From positions 1 to 62,883 of the forward strand of contig NZ_WWEM01000021.1 in the NCBI RefSeq assembly GCF_019308285.1: 62,883 bases of DNA, written 5' to 3'. The notes beneath the pieces were generated by a model, which was not told the origin of the DNA, did not search any database, and saw nothing but the letters and a program-made list of their open reading frames with translations. Below, one piece after another: positions 51,438 through 61,300 of this stretch. The first letter of the stretch is position 1. Each line of letters opens with the position of its first letter. Source of the stretch: Flavobacterium quisquiliarum (GTDB lineage: Bacteria > Bacteroidota > Bacteroidia > Flavobacteriales > Flavobacteriaceae). The position numbers and the translations under genes were made by a program.

Positions 51438-53270
51438 TTACCTATAATCGACAACACGTGGTTTTGCTAATTCAAAACTTTGGAGTCCATAATCCGTAGT
51501 TTCAAAAGTATTTGTTTTAAATACATTGTCTCCCTGTAATGGAATGCTTGGATAATAAGAAATAGAAAGCTGAAAGGAACTAAAAACCAAGTAATCATTA
51601 CTGACCAACAAGCCTAAAGTTAGTTTAGAATAAGGTTTGCTTTTGGTCATTGCCACTTCTGGACTTCCCAAAACTGCTACAGAATAATTAAAGAACGGAT
51701 TTAAACGAAATCCCCATAAAGCATGAGGGGAATAGGTTTGGGTTTGAAGCGATAATACTGCTTTACTAGTTCCGTATATTGCTGTATTAAAACCTGCTAA
51801 ACCGTTTTGCTGATTAATATTAAGCTGATCGCCAATGATATCATCACGGTTTATTCCGATAACTAGTTTTGGGTTTACGAACTGTCTCAGTTTCCATTTT
51901 CCAATACTATACAATTTTGTAAAATAGTTGGATTCAAATAAAAAGGCAGTCTGATACGTTTTAGATTGATGGAAGTAAGTTCCAGCTTCAAAATTCATGC
52001 TTAGAAAACCTAAACGATAATAATTTCCAAATGAAAATTGCGCACCGACATAGGGTCTCCAAAAAGTATTTTTATATTGATACCCCAATGTTATACCATA
52101 TATTCTTCCTATCGGAACGTCTTCTGTTTGTCCGTTTCGGAAAATATAACTGTCTTTGATAAATTTTCGCGTATTAAATCCAATCCCGCTGAGAATTAAT
52201 TTTTCGTCCGAATAAAAATGATCAGGATCGTACACTTCAGTTGGTGTTTCACTATAATTTTTATTTAAAAATCGAGCTGTTGTAATAAGATTGGTGATTG
52301 CTTTATTATTATCTTCAAAAACTTTAAAAGCATGTCCAGCCCAAACATCCTGAGAAGTATATTTAACTGGCTGATAAGCGTATGAAAGATCTGGAGCCTG
52401 TAAAGTATCTCTTCTATAAAATTCATCTATATAAAGACCACCGGCCCATTTTGTTAGAGGGGAGTAGAAGTCACGTTCTACATCAATACTTTTAATGTAA
52501 TTATTATCGATGTCCATTTTATAATGGAGAACGGTTCCAATATAAGTATTTTTAATATTTGGAACGGTGTATGTAGCCTCGTTAGCATTACGTCCATCAT
52601 CAAATCGGTTAGTGTAACGATATTCTAATTGCTGTCCTGAACCAAAGAAGTCTTTTTCTTTAAAACCGATAGACATTTGGCTGCTTGAAATCGAAAATCT
52701 CGGAATGGTACTCCAGGAATCTAAAACACGTATCGTAACGTCTACAGAATCAGAAGCCTGTCCGACAGATTGATTGGAAATTCGAACGGCTGTTACATAA
52801 CGCTGTGCACGAATTAAACGCTCAGTTTCTAAAACTTTATAGGTATTATACGGGGTGTTTTTCTTAAATAACAATAAGTTTTTTATAGCTATTTTTTTGG
52901 TTTTTAAATGAAGCCTGTTTCCCATTCGTTCTCCCCAATTTTTAGGCACTTGCATAGTATCAGCAACTGAATGTCCAAAAGGGTCTAAAGTGATGATATT
53001 TATATTACGAATAATTTTACCATCATAATGAGTTGAATCTATTGGTACAAGTAATTCTTCTTTTTTCTTTGGTTTTTTTGACCTGAAAAATAATTTGTGC
53101 ATCGTTTGGGTAAACTTATTTTTCTTAGAATAATTGCGAATCTTGGTATAGATTTCAGTAGTATCTTTTTGGGTCTTAGGTTCTTTTTTAGTTTTATCTA
53201 CCTGAGCATATCCGCTTTGTAAACAAAAGCAAAGCAAAATAAAAAACAGTATTTTTTTATTTAAAGACAT
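51438..53270 (-). CDS. Outer membrane protein with POTRA-like domain and beta-barrel
   Basis: 610 residues. The signal peptide is FFILLCFCLQSGYAQ. Residues about 85-190 resemble a POTRA domain (IIRNINIITLDPFG; LLLFKKNTPYNTYKVLETERLIRAQRYV). The rest alternates amphipathic strands of a BamA/TamA-like barrel (LEYRYTNRFDDGRN; YGITLGYQYKNTFWRPYVGAQFSFG). It probably assembles or transports proteins or lipids at the outer membrane. Exact role unknown; canonical BamA has five POTRA domains, so this is a reduced relative. Confidence 0.75.
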   Translation of the reverse strand: MSLNKKILFFILLCFCLQSGYAQVDKTKKEPKTQKDTTEIYTKIRNYSKKNKFTQTMHKLFFRSKKPKKKEELLVPIDSTHYDGKIIRNINIITLDPFGHSVADTMQVPKNWGERMGNRLHLKTKKIAIKNLLLFKKNTPYNTYKVLETERLIRAQRYVTAVRISNQSVGQASDSVDVTIRVLDSWSTIPRFSISSSQMSIGFKEKDFFGSGQQLEYRYTNRFDDGRNANEATYTVPNIKNTYIGTVLHYKMDIDNNYIKSIDVERDFYSPLTKWAGGLYIDEFYRRDTLQAPDLSYAYQPVKYTSQDVWAGHAFKVFEDNNKAITNLITTARFLNKNYSETPTEVYDPDHFYSDEKLILSGIGFNTRKFIKDSYIFRNGQTEDVPIGRIYGITLGYQYKNTFWRPYVGAQFSFGNYYRLGFLSMNFEAGTYFHQSKTYQTAFLFESNYFTKLYSIGKWKLRQFVNPKLVIGINRDDIIGDQLNINQQNGLAGFNTAIYGTSKAVLSLQTQTYSPHALWGFRLNPFFNYSVAVLGSPEVAMTKSKPYSKLTLGLLVSNDYLVFSSFQLSISYYPSIPLQGDNVFKTNTFETTDYGLQSFELAKPRVVDYR

Positions 53271-53346
53271 TTGGTAGTTTTCTTCTAAATAGTTTTATCG
53301 TTTATGAATGTAAGGAATAAAAAGCAGGTTTTAAAAAATAACTTTT

Positions 53347-54447
53347 TTAGTTTTCAGCTGTAGCTTTTCTGGTTCTCCATCTAAATTTCCTAGGTACATG
53401 ATTTCCCATCAGATAACCCCATGGAGCAAGAGATTCGATGCGGTCAAATATAATTTTCAGGATGGCTAAAAGAGGAATAGCCAAAAACATTCCAGCGATT
53501 CCTGCCGCCGCACCACCTACAATGATTCCGATAATAGATACAAAGGCGTTGATTTCTACTTTAGAATTGATAATCAATGGAACTAAAAGGTTATTATCTA
53601 TAAATTGGACAATTATGTTTACGATAAGTATTCCTAAAATAATTGAAAACTCAGCGGAACCAGTTAATGAAGCTAAAACGGTGATAATTCCTGCTACTAA
53701 AATTCCAATATACGGTATCAGATTTAAGATTCCTGTGATTAATCCTAAAAGAATAAAGTATTTAATACCGATAATCCATAATCCTATACTAGTTAAAACC
53801 GATACAACGATCATTTCTATTATCAAACTGACGATATAATTGTTTATCGAAACTTTAATTTGAGAAAGTATATCTTTTAAAACTGTATGGTTTTCCTGGC
53901 GTATTAGTTTAGCTAAAAACAATTTGAAATGCTCTTTATAAATTAAAAAGAGAAACGTATAAATAATGATAATAGTACTATCTAAGAGAACATCACTCAT
54001 CGAAATTATGAAAGAGCCTAATTTTGCCTGTCCTGTTTTTACAGAATCTTGAGTAACGGAATCTAGATATTTTTTCTGATCACCAATGCTGACTTGGAAA
54101 TTCTCTCTGATAAACTTATGAATTTCAATAATAAAGGAATTGGCATTTTTCTTTATTGTTTCAAAATCATTAGCCATATAAGTAACCTGATAAGAGATGA
54201 AGACTAGAATTCCTACTATAAAAGAAAGAAAAATGATGAGACAAACTATGGCTGCTAGATGTCTTGGGAATTTTAGTCTATTGTTTAAAAAAGTGAAAAT
54301 TGGAAGCAGCAAAACAGCAAAAAGAAACGCCATCAAAACTGGAGTTAGAATATCTTTTCCAGTACAGAAAATAAAAGCAAAACAGATTAAAGTGATAAGT
54401 ATAAATGCAAGTTTTGCATAAAAGGGTAAAGTTACGGGCCGAGTCAT
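53347..54447 (-). CDS. AI-2E family (PerM-like) transporter
   Basis: 366 residues from the ATG at 54447; the open frame runs on to a TTG at 54480. About seven to eight membrane helices, with the family segments GIKYFILLGLITGILNLIPYIG and LVPLIINSKVEINAFVSIIG near the C-terminal half. The family includes the putative AI-2 exporter TqsA and various Na+/H+ antiporter-like permeases. Substrate not predictable. Confidence 0.87.
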   Translation of the reverse strand: MTRPVTLPFYAKLAFILITLICFAFIFCTGKDILTPVLMAFLFAVLLLPIFTFLNNRLKFPRHLAAIVCLIIFLSFIVGILVFISYQVTYMANDFETIKKNANSFIIEIHKFIRENFQVSIGDQKKYLDSVTQDSVKTGQAKLGSFIISMSDVLLDSTIIIIYTFLFLIYKEHFKLFLAKLIRQENHTVLKDILSQIKVSINNYIVSLIIEMIVVSVLTSIGLWIIGIKYFILLGLITGILNLIPYIGILVAGIITVLASLTGSAEFSIILGILIVNIIVQFIDNNLLVPLIINSKVEINAFVSIIGIIVGGAAAGIAGMFLAIPLLAILKIIFDRIESLAPWGYLMGNHVPRKFRWRTRKATAEN

Positions 54448-54551
54448 TATTTTAAGAATTAAGCTAGATTTATAAAACAAATATTACACTTAATTTGTTC
54501 TTTTACGTTCTAGCTTTTTTTCTCGCCGTTATACAATTCCCATTTGTTTAT

Positions 54552-55082
54552 TTAATCAAAGAACTCTCTTTCTTCGTATTTTGCTGGTATTATTGAAATT
54601 CCCTTTTGCAGTAATAAATTGTTTGGAAAGATGATTTTTTCTCCTTCTTTAGTTTTTAAGCTTACATGAAAGGTGTTGATGTCTTCAATTTCTGCTTCTA
54701 TTGGAAAATCTTTATCATGTATTTTTATAGTATCTCCAATTCTAAATGGAAAAGAGAAAAACAAAACCATTCCCGAAGTAATATTGCTCAAGATAGACCA
54801 TTGTGCAAACATAGCAACACCAATTACAGTTGCAATAGAAGAAACAGTAAGAAAAATATCTTCAGTTTGTACACCCCAAATTACAATTAAACTTGTAGTG
54901 ACCAAAATATTCATCAAAATATTAATGTACTTGATAACTAAATTGGTACGATGTTCAAATAACTGACTCGAAGCAGCAAAACTTCTAACCAGTTTTGCAA
55001 TTACCATTCGAAGTACAATTAATACTAGAATGAGAATTATGGTTGCTATTATTTCGCGGCTGTACTCTTTAAAGGAAAACAT
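54552..55082 (-). CDS. Small-conductance mechanosensitive channel (MscS), short form
   Basis: 176 residues. Three membrane helices, the last with SSIATVIGVAMFAQWSILSNITSG lining the pore, followed by the beta domain (FRIGDTIKIHDKDFPIEAEIEDI) and EGEKIIFPNNLLLQ. It is shorter than E. coli MscS (286 residues), lacking the C-terminal alpha/beta domain. It lies 11 nt behind the Maf gene in a run of minus-strand genes. Confidence 0.87.
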   Translation of the reverse strand: MFSFKEYSREIIATIILILVLIVLRMVIAKLVRSFAASSQLFEHRTNLVIKYINILMNILVTTSLIVIWGVQTEDIFLTVSSIATVIGVAMFAQWSILSNITSGMVLFFSFPFRIGDTIKIHDKDFPIEAEIEDINTFHVSLKTKEGEKIIFPNNLLLQKGISIIPAKYEEREFFD

Positions 55083-55093
55083 AAATAAAATTT

Positions 55094-55678
55094 TTACACT
55101 AATGTAATCAAAAATTCGTAGACTTTTGCTGTCGGAAGTCCCATAACATTGGTATATGATCCTTCAACTTTTGCAACTGCCATAAAACCAAACCATTCCT
55201 GAATTCCATAAGCACCCGCTTTATCATAAGGTTTGTAGTTTTCTATATAATATAAAATAGCTTCGTCAGACAAGTCATTAAATGTTACTTTGGTAATATC
55301 ATGCAATAGAGTGGAAGAGTGGTTCGTTTTAAAACAAACCGAAGTTATCACTTCATGAGTTGCATTAGACATCGATTTAATCATCTCAAAAGCTTCTTCA
55401 GCGTTTTTTGGTTTTCCTAAAGCTTTATTCTGGTGCCATACAATGGTATCGCTGGTCACTAAAATTTCATTTTCTTTTAATTCGCCTTCAAAAGCTCTAG
55501 CTTTTAGTTCCGCAAGATAATCGGTAATTTCAGCTGCTTTTAATTGAGGTGGAAAAATCTCTTCAACATCTTTTAAGCGAATCTCAAAATCAAGATCTAA
55601 ATCTTTAAAAAACTGCTGTCTTCTTGGTGATCCCGAAGCTAGAATGATTTTATATTTCTTTAATTTTTCTTTAAGCAT
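55094..55678 (-). CDS. maf: Maf-family nucleotide pyrophosphatase
   Basis: 194 residues. The N-terminal ASGSPRRQQFFKDL and the SDTIVWHQNKALGKPKN segment with the catalytic aspartate are diagnostic. Maf hydrolyses non-canonical NTPs (dTTP/UTP or m7GTP types). The start overlaps the stop of the upstream UbiA gene by 8 nt, so the two are translationally coupled. Confidence 0.93.
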   Translation of the reverse strand: MLKEKLKKYKIILASGSPRRQQFFKDLDLDFEIRLKDVEEIFPPQLKAAEITDYLAELKARAFEGELKENEILVTSDTIVWHQNKALGKPKNAEEAFEMIKSMSNATHEVITSVCFKTNHSSTLLHDITKVTFNDLSDEAILYYIENYKPYDKAGAYGIQEWFGFMAVAKVEGSYTNVMGLPTAKVYEFLITLV

Positions 55679-56597
55679 TGTATTTGATGTTTAAGGCAAT
55701 AACCAAAATTGATAGAATTCCGAAGAATAAAATTAGTTTTAAAATAGTACTCAGATGATGAAAATCTTTTTGAGATTTGGCATCAAATATTTTTACTATA
55801 AAGTATAATAAAGGCGCGAGAACTGTAGCAAAAGCATAAAAAACAGCTATATAAAGCTTATTTTCCATGAAATAAGTATTCACATAAAGAGCAGATAGAA
55901 TAAACGGAATTATGGCAAAGCCTAAAGCGATTTTTGCTGCTCTTCCAACACCTATAGCAATCGGTAAAGTATTCATTCCTTGGTTGTAATCTCCATTTAC
56001 ATCTTCAATATCTTTAACTATTTCACGGATAAAATTAATCATAAAAGCAAACAAAGCATAATCAATTAAAATTGAAAAAAGACTAGCCATCTGCGCTTGA
56101 TTTTCGGCAGTTGTTGCAGGAAAAATATCGAAAACACCAATAATTAATACACTTACAGCAAGAAGTAACGCTACCACAAAGTTTCCTAAAATCATGATTT
56201 GTTTTAGGGTTGTAGCATAAAAATACAATAGAGTAGCAATTAAGATAAAAAGTGATGCAAAAGTTGGTCTTAGAATAATATTAGACAAAATAAAACCAAT
56301 CGCAACTCCCGAAATATTTAAGCCTATATAAATGTTATAAGCAGTGGTTTCAGTTATTCCTTTTCCAACTACAACATCATTTGGTTTATTGATGCTGTCT
56401 GTTGCGACATCGTAAATATTATTAATAACATAACCTGCAGCGGCCAATAAAACTGTACTTAAAACTAATAACCCGTACTGCCAATCTGATAAAGCAAGCG
56501 GAATATTTTGCTGTTTTAGAAAAGCATAACGAAAAAGAAGCTGCATAAAAGCCAGCATTAATAAATTTTTATAGCGAATAAGTTTTAGGAATTTCAT
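55671..56597 (-). CDS. UbiA-family prenyltransferase (geranylgeranylglycerol-phosphate type)
   Basis: 308 residues and about nine membrane helices. The first Asp-rich motif is in NNIYDVATDSINKPNDV and the second is near DIEDVNGDYNQGMNT. It resembles the geranylgeranylglyceryl phosphate geranylgeranyltransferase-like group found in Bacteroidota. The precise acceptor and donor are not established. It is followed by maf in overlapping frame. Confidence 0.82.
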   Translation of the reverse strand: MKFLKLIRYKNLLMLAFMQLLFRYAFLKQQNIPLALSDWQYGLLVLSTVLLAAAGYVINNIYDVATDSINKPNDVVVGKGITETTAYNIYIGLNISGVAIGFILSNIILRPTFASLFILIATLLYFYATTLKQIMILGNFVVALLLAVSVLIIGVFDIFPATTAENQAQMASLFSILIDYALFAFMINFIREIVKDIEDVNGDYNQGMNTLPIAIGVGRAAKIALGFAIIPFILSALYVNTYFMENKLYIAVFYAFATVLAPLLYFIVKIFDAKSQKDFHHLSTILKLILFFGILSILVIALNIKYNA

Positions 56598-56606
56598 TCT
56601 TTTTAA

Positions 56607-56640
56607 GTTGCAAAGGTTCAGAGGAACAAAGGTTCAAAGG
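56607..56640. repeat. AGGTTCAAAG-type short repeat
   Basis: GTTGCAAAGGTTCAGAGG, then AACAAAGGTTCAAAGG, short direct repeats of a CAAAGGTTC core. Similar units are common in flavobacterial intergenic DNA. Confidence 0.5.
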
Positions 56641-56655
56641 TTTTAATTGACTTTC

Positions 56656-56690
56656 AAGCTTTGTCAAAGTTTTAAACTTTGACAAAGCAA
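56656..56690. repeat. Perfect intergenic palindrome
   Basis: GCTTTGTCAAAGT and ACTTTGACAAAGC form an exact 13-bp stem around TTTAA. There is no T tract of terminator length. The 147-nt gap between the UbiA and KdsC-like genes contains only this and the repeat at 56607. Confidence 0.65.
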
Positions 56691-56744
56691 ATTGCTTGTA
56701 AATAATCAGGAATCTAAAATATAAAATCAACAATCCAAAATAAT

Positions 56745-57272
56745 TTAGTCATGTTTTCCATTAAAATATTCCATCCATTTTCCTTGTACTTTCATCACTT
56801 GTTCGATAACGTCTCTTGCTGCGCCACGTCCGCCTTTTACATGAGAAATGTAACGGCAGATATTTTTAATTTCAGGGGTAGAATCCTGAGGACAAGTTGG
56901 AAGACCTACTAATTTCATAACGTGAAAATCAGGAATATCGTCTCCCATATATAATACATTTTCGTGCTTTATATTATTGATTTCGGTGTAATCTTTAAAT
57001 GTTTTTACTTTGTCAGGCGTTCCTAAATGAATGTCTTTAACACCCAAATTTTGAAGACGAATACGAACACCTTCATTGCTTCCGCCAGAAATAATGCATA
57101 CGTTATAACCACTTTCGATTGCCGCCTTTAAAGCGAAGCCATCGCGAATATTCATTGTTCGCAACATTTCTCCTTGGTTGGTTACAAAAACAGAACTGTC
57201 TGTTAGTACTCCGTCTACATCAAAAACAAAAGTTGTGATGTCATTCATTATTTCTTTATAACTTTTTGCCAT
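56745..57272 (-). CDS. HAD-III phosphatase, KdsC-like
   Basis: 175 residues. Motif I DVDGVLTDS (Asp18, Asp20) and GDDIPD near 128 place it with the 3-deoxy-D-manno-octulosonate-8-phosphate phosphatase group of tetrameric capless HAD enzymes. It could act in lipopolysaccharide Kdo synthesis. No kdsA/kdsB partner is in the window. The start overlaps the upstream DUF2520 gene by 17 nt. Confidence 0.87.
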   Translation of the reverse strand: MAKSYKEIMNDITTFVFDVDGVLTDSSVFVTNQGEMLRTMNIRDGFALKAAIESGYNVCIISGGSNEGVRIRLQNLGVKDIHLGTPDKVKTFKDYTEINNIKHENVLYMGDDIPDFHVMKLVGLPTCPQDSTPEIKNICRYISHVKGGRGAARDVIEQVMKVQGKWMEYFNGKHD

Positions 57273-58017
57273 TATGCTGTATAGATTGTGTTAGGATTTT
57301 ATAGATATTTTTTTTGTTTTCGTTTTGTAAAAAAGCCATATGAGCTTCTGTAGTATTTGAGTCGTGTCTTATAGCCGGACCAGTTTGCGCATCAATTGGA
57401 TTTAGTGTATTGATCTTGTCCGCAGTTTCTTGAATGAGAGGTCTTAAAATTGCAAACGGCAGCTGATTTTCTTCACAAACTTCTTGTCCCAAAGAATATA
57501 AATGATTTGTAAAATTACTGACAAAAACAGCCGCTACATGAAGCGCTTTACGTTGCTCGGAACTTACAGAATGTACTGCTGTAGAAATACTTTTAGCAAT
57601 GGATTCTAATAACTTAAAATCGGCTGTATTTTCGGCTTCCAAACAAAATGGAATAATCGAATAATCAATAGCTTTATTCTTTGAAAATGTTTGAAGCGGG
57701 TAAAAAACACCGCGACGATTTTTAGGATTTAAAAGTTCCATTGAAGAAGTGCCAGATGTATGAACCACGAACTGATTGTTAAAAGGAAGTTGTTCCGAAA
57801 CCTCGGCAATTGCATTGTCTGAAACAGCAATTATATGTAAGTCCGCAGGCTGGATTTCGTTGTAATCTGTAGCAATTTTTTCATAGTCAACCAAATGCAG
57901 CAACGTTTCTTTCTTTCGTGAAAAAACCTGTTTTATTTCTACAGTTTTACTTCCCTCAAAAGCTTTTATTAAATGCTGTGCAACATTGCCGGAACCGATT
58001 ATATTTATCTGAATCAT
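57256..58017 (-). CDS. Rossmann-fold DUF2520 protein
   Basis: 253 residues. The N-terminal nucleotide-binding fold (INIIGSGNVAQHL) is followed by the DUF2520 C-terminal helical domain (HVAAVFVSNFTNHLYSLGQEVCEEN; TGPAIRHD). It resembles NADP-dependent reductases such as F420-dependent or ketopantoate reductase relatives. No substrate known. It is the first gene of the run that continues with the KdsC-like phosphatase. Confidence 0.85.
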   Translation of the reverse strand: MIQINIIGSGNVAQHLIKAFEGSKTVEIKQVFSRKKETLLHLVDYEKIATDYNEIQPADLHIIAVSDNAIAEVSEQLPFNNQFVVHTSGTSSMELLNPKNRRGVFYPLQTFSKNKAIDYSIIPFCLEAENTADFKLLESIAKSISTAVHSVSSEQRKALHVAAVFVSNFTNHLYSLGQEVCEENQLPFAILRPLIQETADKINTLNPIDAQTGPAIRHDSNTTEAHMAFLQNENKKNIYKILTQSIQHNGKKL

Positions 58018-58351
58018 GAAAACAAAATTAGTATTATTTTTTATAAAGATAATTTGTAACGAAAAGTTTTGATTCAGATTGTAGAGATTGTAACTTTTTT
58101 GCTTCTTAAATATTTTTTGTAATTATCAAAACGAAAGCTGACTAGCATATTTATTTTGTTTTGAATGTAATGAGAGAAAAGAATAGTTTTAATTTCTCTA
58201 GATATGTTTTTGTAAAAATAAGTGTACATTTCTGAGAATTTGATTAAATTCACTGCCATATATTTGGTTTTTATTAACAAATATCACATGCCTCAAATAA
58301 ACATTTTTAAGTACTTTTGTGCCACTTTATATACAATGTAATTCCTTAAAA
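58018..58351. other. 334-nt intergenic region between divergent genes
   Basis: AT-rich spacer between the divergent DUF2520 and cytochrome c synthase genes. It contains a possible -7 element (TACTTTTG at 58312-58319), 33 nt before the ATG at 58352. A 61-codon frame on the minus strand (58259 to 58074) has no recognised features and is not called. Nothing else was identified. Confidence 0.5.
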
Positions 58352-61300
58352 ATGGATAAAAAAATATTCTCTTTTTTGTTTTCTACACGTTTAATGGCCG
58401 TTCTTTTTATAGCATTTGCAGCAGCAATGGGTATTGGAACTTTTATCGAAAGTAAATACAATACAGATACGGCAAGAATTTTAATTTACAATACTTGGTG
58501 GTTTGAAGCCATAATGGTAGTTTTCGTTATTAACTTCTTCGGAAACATCAAACGTTATCAATTACTTAAAAAAGAAAAATGGGCAACTTTATTACTGCAC
58601 TTAGCCTTTATTTTTATCATTATAGGAGCTTTTATAACAAGATATATTAGTTATGAAGGAATGATGCCGATTCGTGAAGGTGCGGCAGAAAACCAAGTAT
58701 ATTCAGATAAGACTTTTTTAACCGTTTTTGTTGATGGTGAATATAAAGGAGAAATGAAACGAAGAGTTTTTGAAAAAAGTCTTTTATTATCTCCAGCAAC
58801 CACTAATGATTTTTCTATTTCTGGCAAATTTGATGAAACTCCTTTTGAAGTTTCTTATGCTAATTATATCATGGGAGCGAAGGAAGTGGTTAAAGAAGAT
58901 CCAAACGGAACTTTGTACCTTAAATTAGTTGAGGCTGGTGCCGGCGGACGTGAAGAACATTACTTAAAAGAAGGCGAAGTTAAGAACATTCATAATGTTT
59001 TGTTTGCTTTAAATAAACAAACAGACGGAGCCATTAATATTAATACTAAAGGTGATAAATATACTATTCAAACACCTTTTGAAGGAGAATTTATGAGAAT
59101 GGCGGATCAGCTTAAAGGTAAAGTTACTAAAGATGATGTACAGCCTTTAATGATGCGTTCTTTATACAGTATTGGAGATATTAGAATTGTATTTCCAGAT
59201 CCTGCAATGAAAGGAAAAGTAGAATATGAATCTAATAATGATTATAAAGCTAAAACGCATTCAGATGCTTTAGTTGTTAAAGTAAAAGCCGAAGGACAGG
59301 AAAAAGAAGTAATGCTTTTTGGTTCTAAAGGACAGGTTGGAGAACCTAAAACAGTAAAAATTGGCAACATTGAATACTCTTTATTTTATGGAAGTAAAGC
59401 GTATGTTTTACCTTTCAAAGTGAGACTAAATGACTTTATTGCTGATAAATATCCTGGAACTGAAAAAAGTTATTCTGCGTTCAAAAGTAAAGTAACCGTT
59501 CAGGATTCTACAGAAACTTTTGATGCTGATATTTTTATGAATCATGTTTTGGATTATAAAGGATATCGTTTCTTCCAATCTTCATTTGATCCAGATGAGA
59601 AAGGAACCGTTTTATCTGTGAACCATGATTTCTGGGGAACTAACATTACTTATTTTGGATACTTTATGCTTTACATAGGTTTAATGGCAATTATGTTTAC
59701 AAAACATTCTCGTTTTGGCGATTTAAAACGTAAGCTGGAAGCTGTTAAAAAGAAAAAAGAAAAACTAATTACGATTTTAGTTTTAATGTTAAGTTTAAGT
59801 GGTTTTGCACAACAGACACCACATGTTCACTCGCACGACCACGATCATGATCATACACATTCAACAGATCCAAACGATCACGCCAATCATGTAACTGCAC
59901 CGCCAAGTAAAAAGCAGTTAGATTCTTTATTGAATATCTATAAAGCGCCAGAAGCGCATGCTGCTAAATTTGGCCGTTTGATTATTCAGGATGCTGGAGG
60001 AAGAATGAAACCGATTAATACTTTTTCATCTGAATTGCTTCGTAAAGTAAGTCACAGTGATAAATATAACGAAATGAATTCGGATCAGGTATTTTTATCG
60101 ATGACGCAGTACGCTCAGGTTTGGATTCAGGTTCCTATTATTTATATCAATACAAAGAATGATAGTATCCGTAAAATCATTGGTATCGATTCAAAAGATA
60201 AGTACGCTCCATTTGTAAAATTCTTTGATGAGCAGGGAAATTATAAATTATCGCCTTATTTAGATGCAGCCTATAAAGCGGCAAATCCAAATAGTTTTGA
60301 GAAAGATTTCATTGAAACTGATAAAAAAGTTAACTTAATGGAGTCTGCTTTAAGCGGTAGCATTTTAAAGATATTCCCAGTTCCAAATGATCCAAATCAT
60401 AAATGGGTTTCGTATTTAGAACGTGAAGGAGCTGGATTTAAAGGAATGGATTCTACTTACGTAAAACAGATTCTGCCTTTATACTTCAGTGCTTTGAATA
60501 ATGGTTCTATCGCGAAAAACTTTGATACAGCTGATAACTTAGTAGAAAGTATTCATGGTTTTCAAAAGAAATTTGGAGCCAAAGTAATGCCTAGTGAACA
60601 AAAAATAGATGCAGAGATTATCTATAACAAATATGACGTTTTTCAAAAATTATCGTATTGGTATATTACAGCGGCAAGTTTTATGTTCATTCTTATTATT
60701 GTCAATATTTTCTTTGAGAAAAAATGGCTGCGTATGACAATAAACGGATTCCATATTATAATTGGATTGTTATTTGTGCTTCATACATTAGGATTAATAG
60801 CGCGCTGGTATATTTCTGGGCATGCACCTTGGAGTAATGCTTATGAATCTATTGTATATGTGTCTTGGTCAACCATGTTCTTCGGATTGGCTTTTGACAG
60901 AAAATCAAAATTAACAGTGGCTTCATCTGCATTCGTTACTGCTATGATTTTAATGGCAGCATACTTGAACTGGATTGATCCGGAAATCGCAAACTTACAG
61001 CCAGTTCTTAATTCTTATTGGTTAATGATTCACGTTGCAGTTATTGTAGGTAGTTATGGCCCAACTGCATTAGGAATGATTTTAGGTTTTGTGTCATTAT
61101 TATTGATTTTCTTTACAACAGAGAAAAACAAAGCTAAAATGGAGCTTAACATTAAAGAGATTACTCATATCAACGAAATGTCTTTAACTATTGGTTTGAT
61201 TATGCTTACTATTGGAAACTTCCTTGGTGGACAATGGGCAAACGAAAGCTGGGGACGTTACTGGGGTTGGGATCCAAAAGAAACTTGGGCTTTAATTTCG

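Noticed and set aside
58074..58259. Minus-strand open frame of 61 codons in the ccsBA upstream region
   Set aside because: No recognised domain, low-complexity Tyr/Lys/Ile content, no promoter element in phase, and it lies in AT-rich spacer. Not called, though it cannot be fully excluded.
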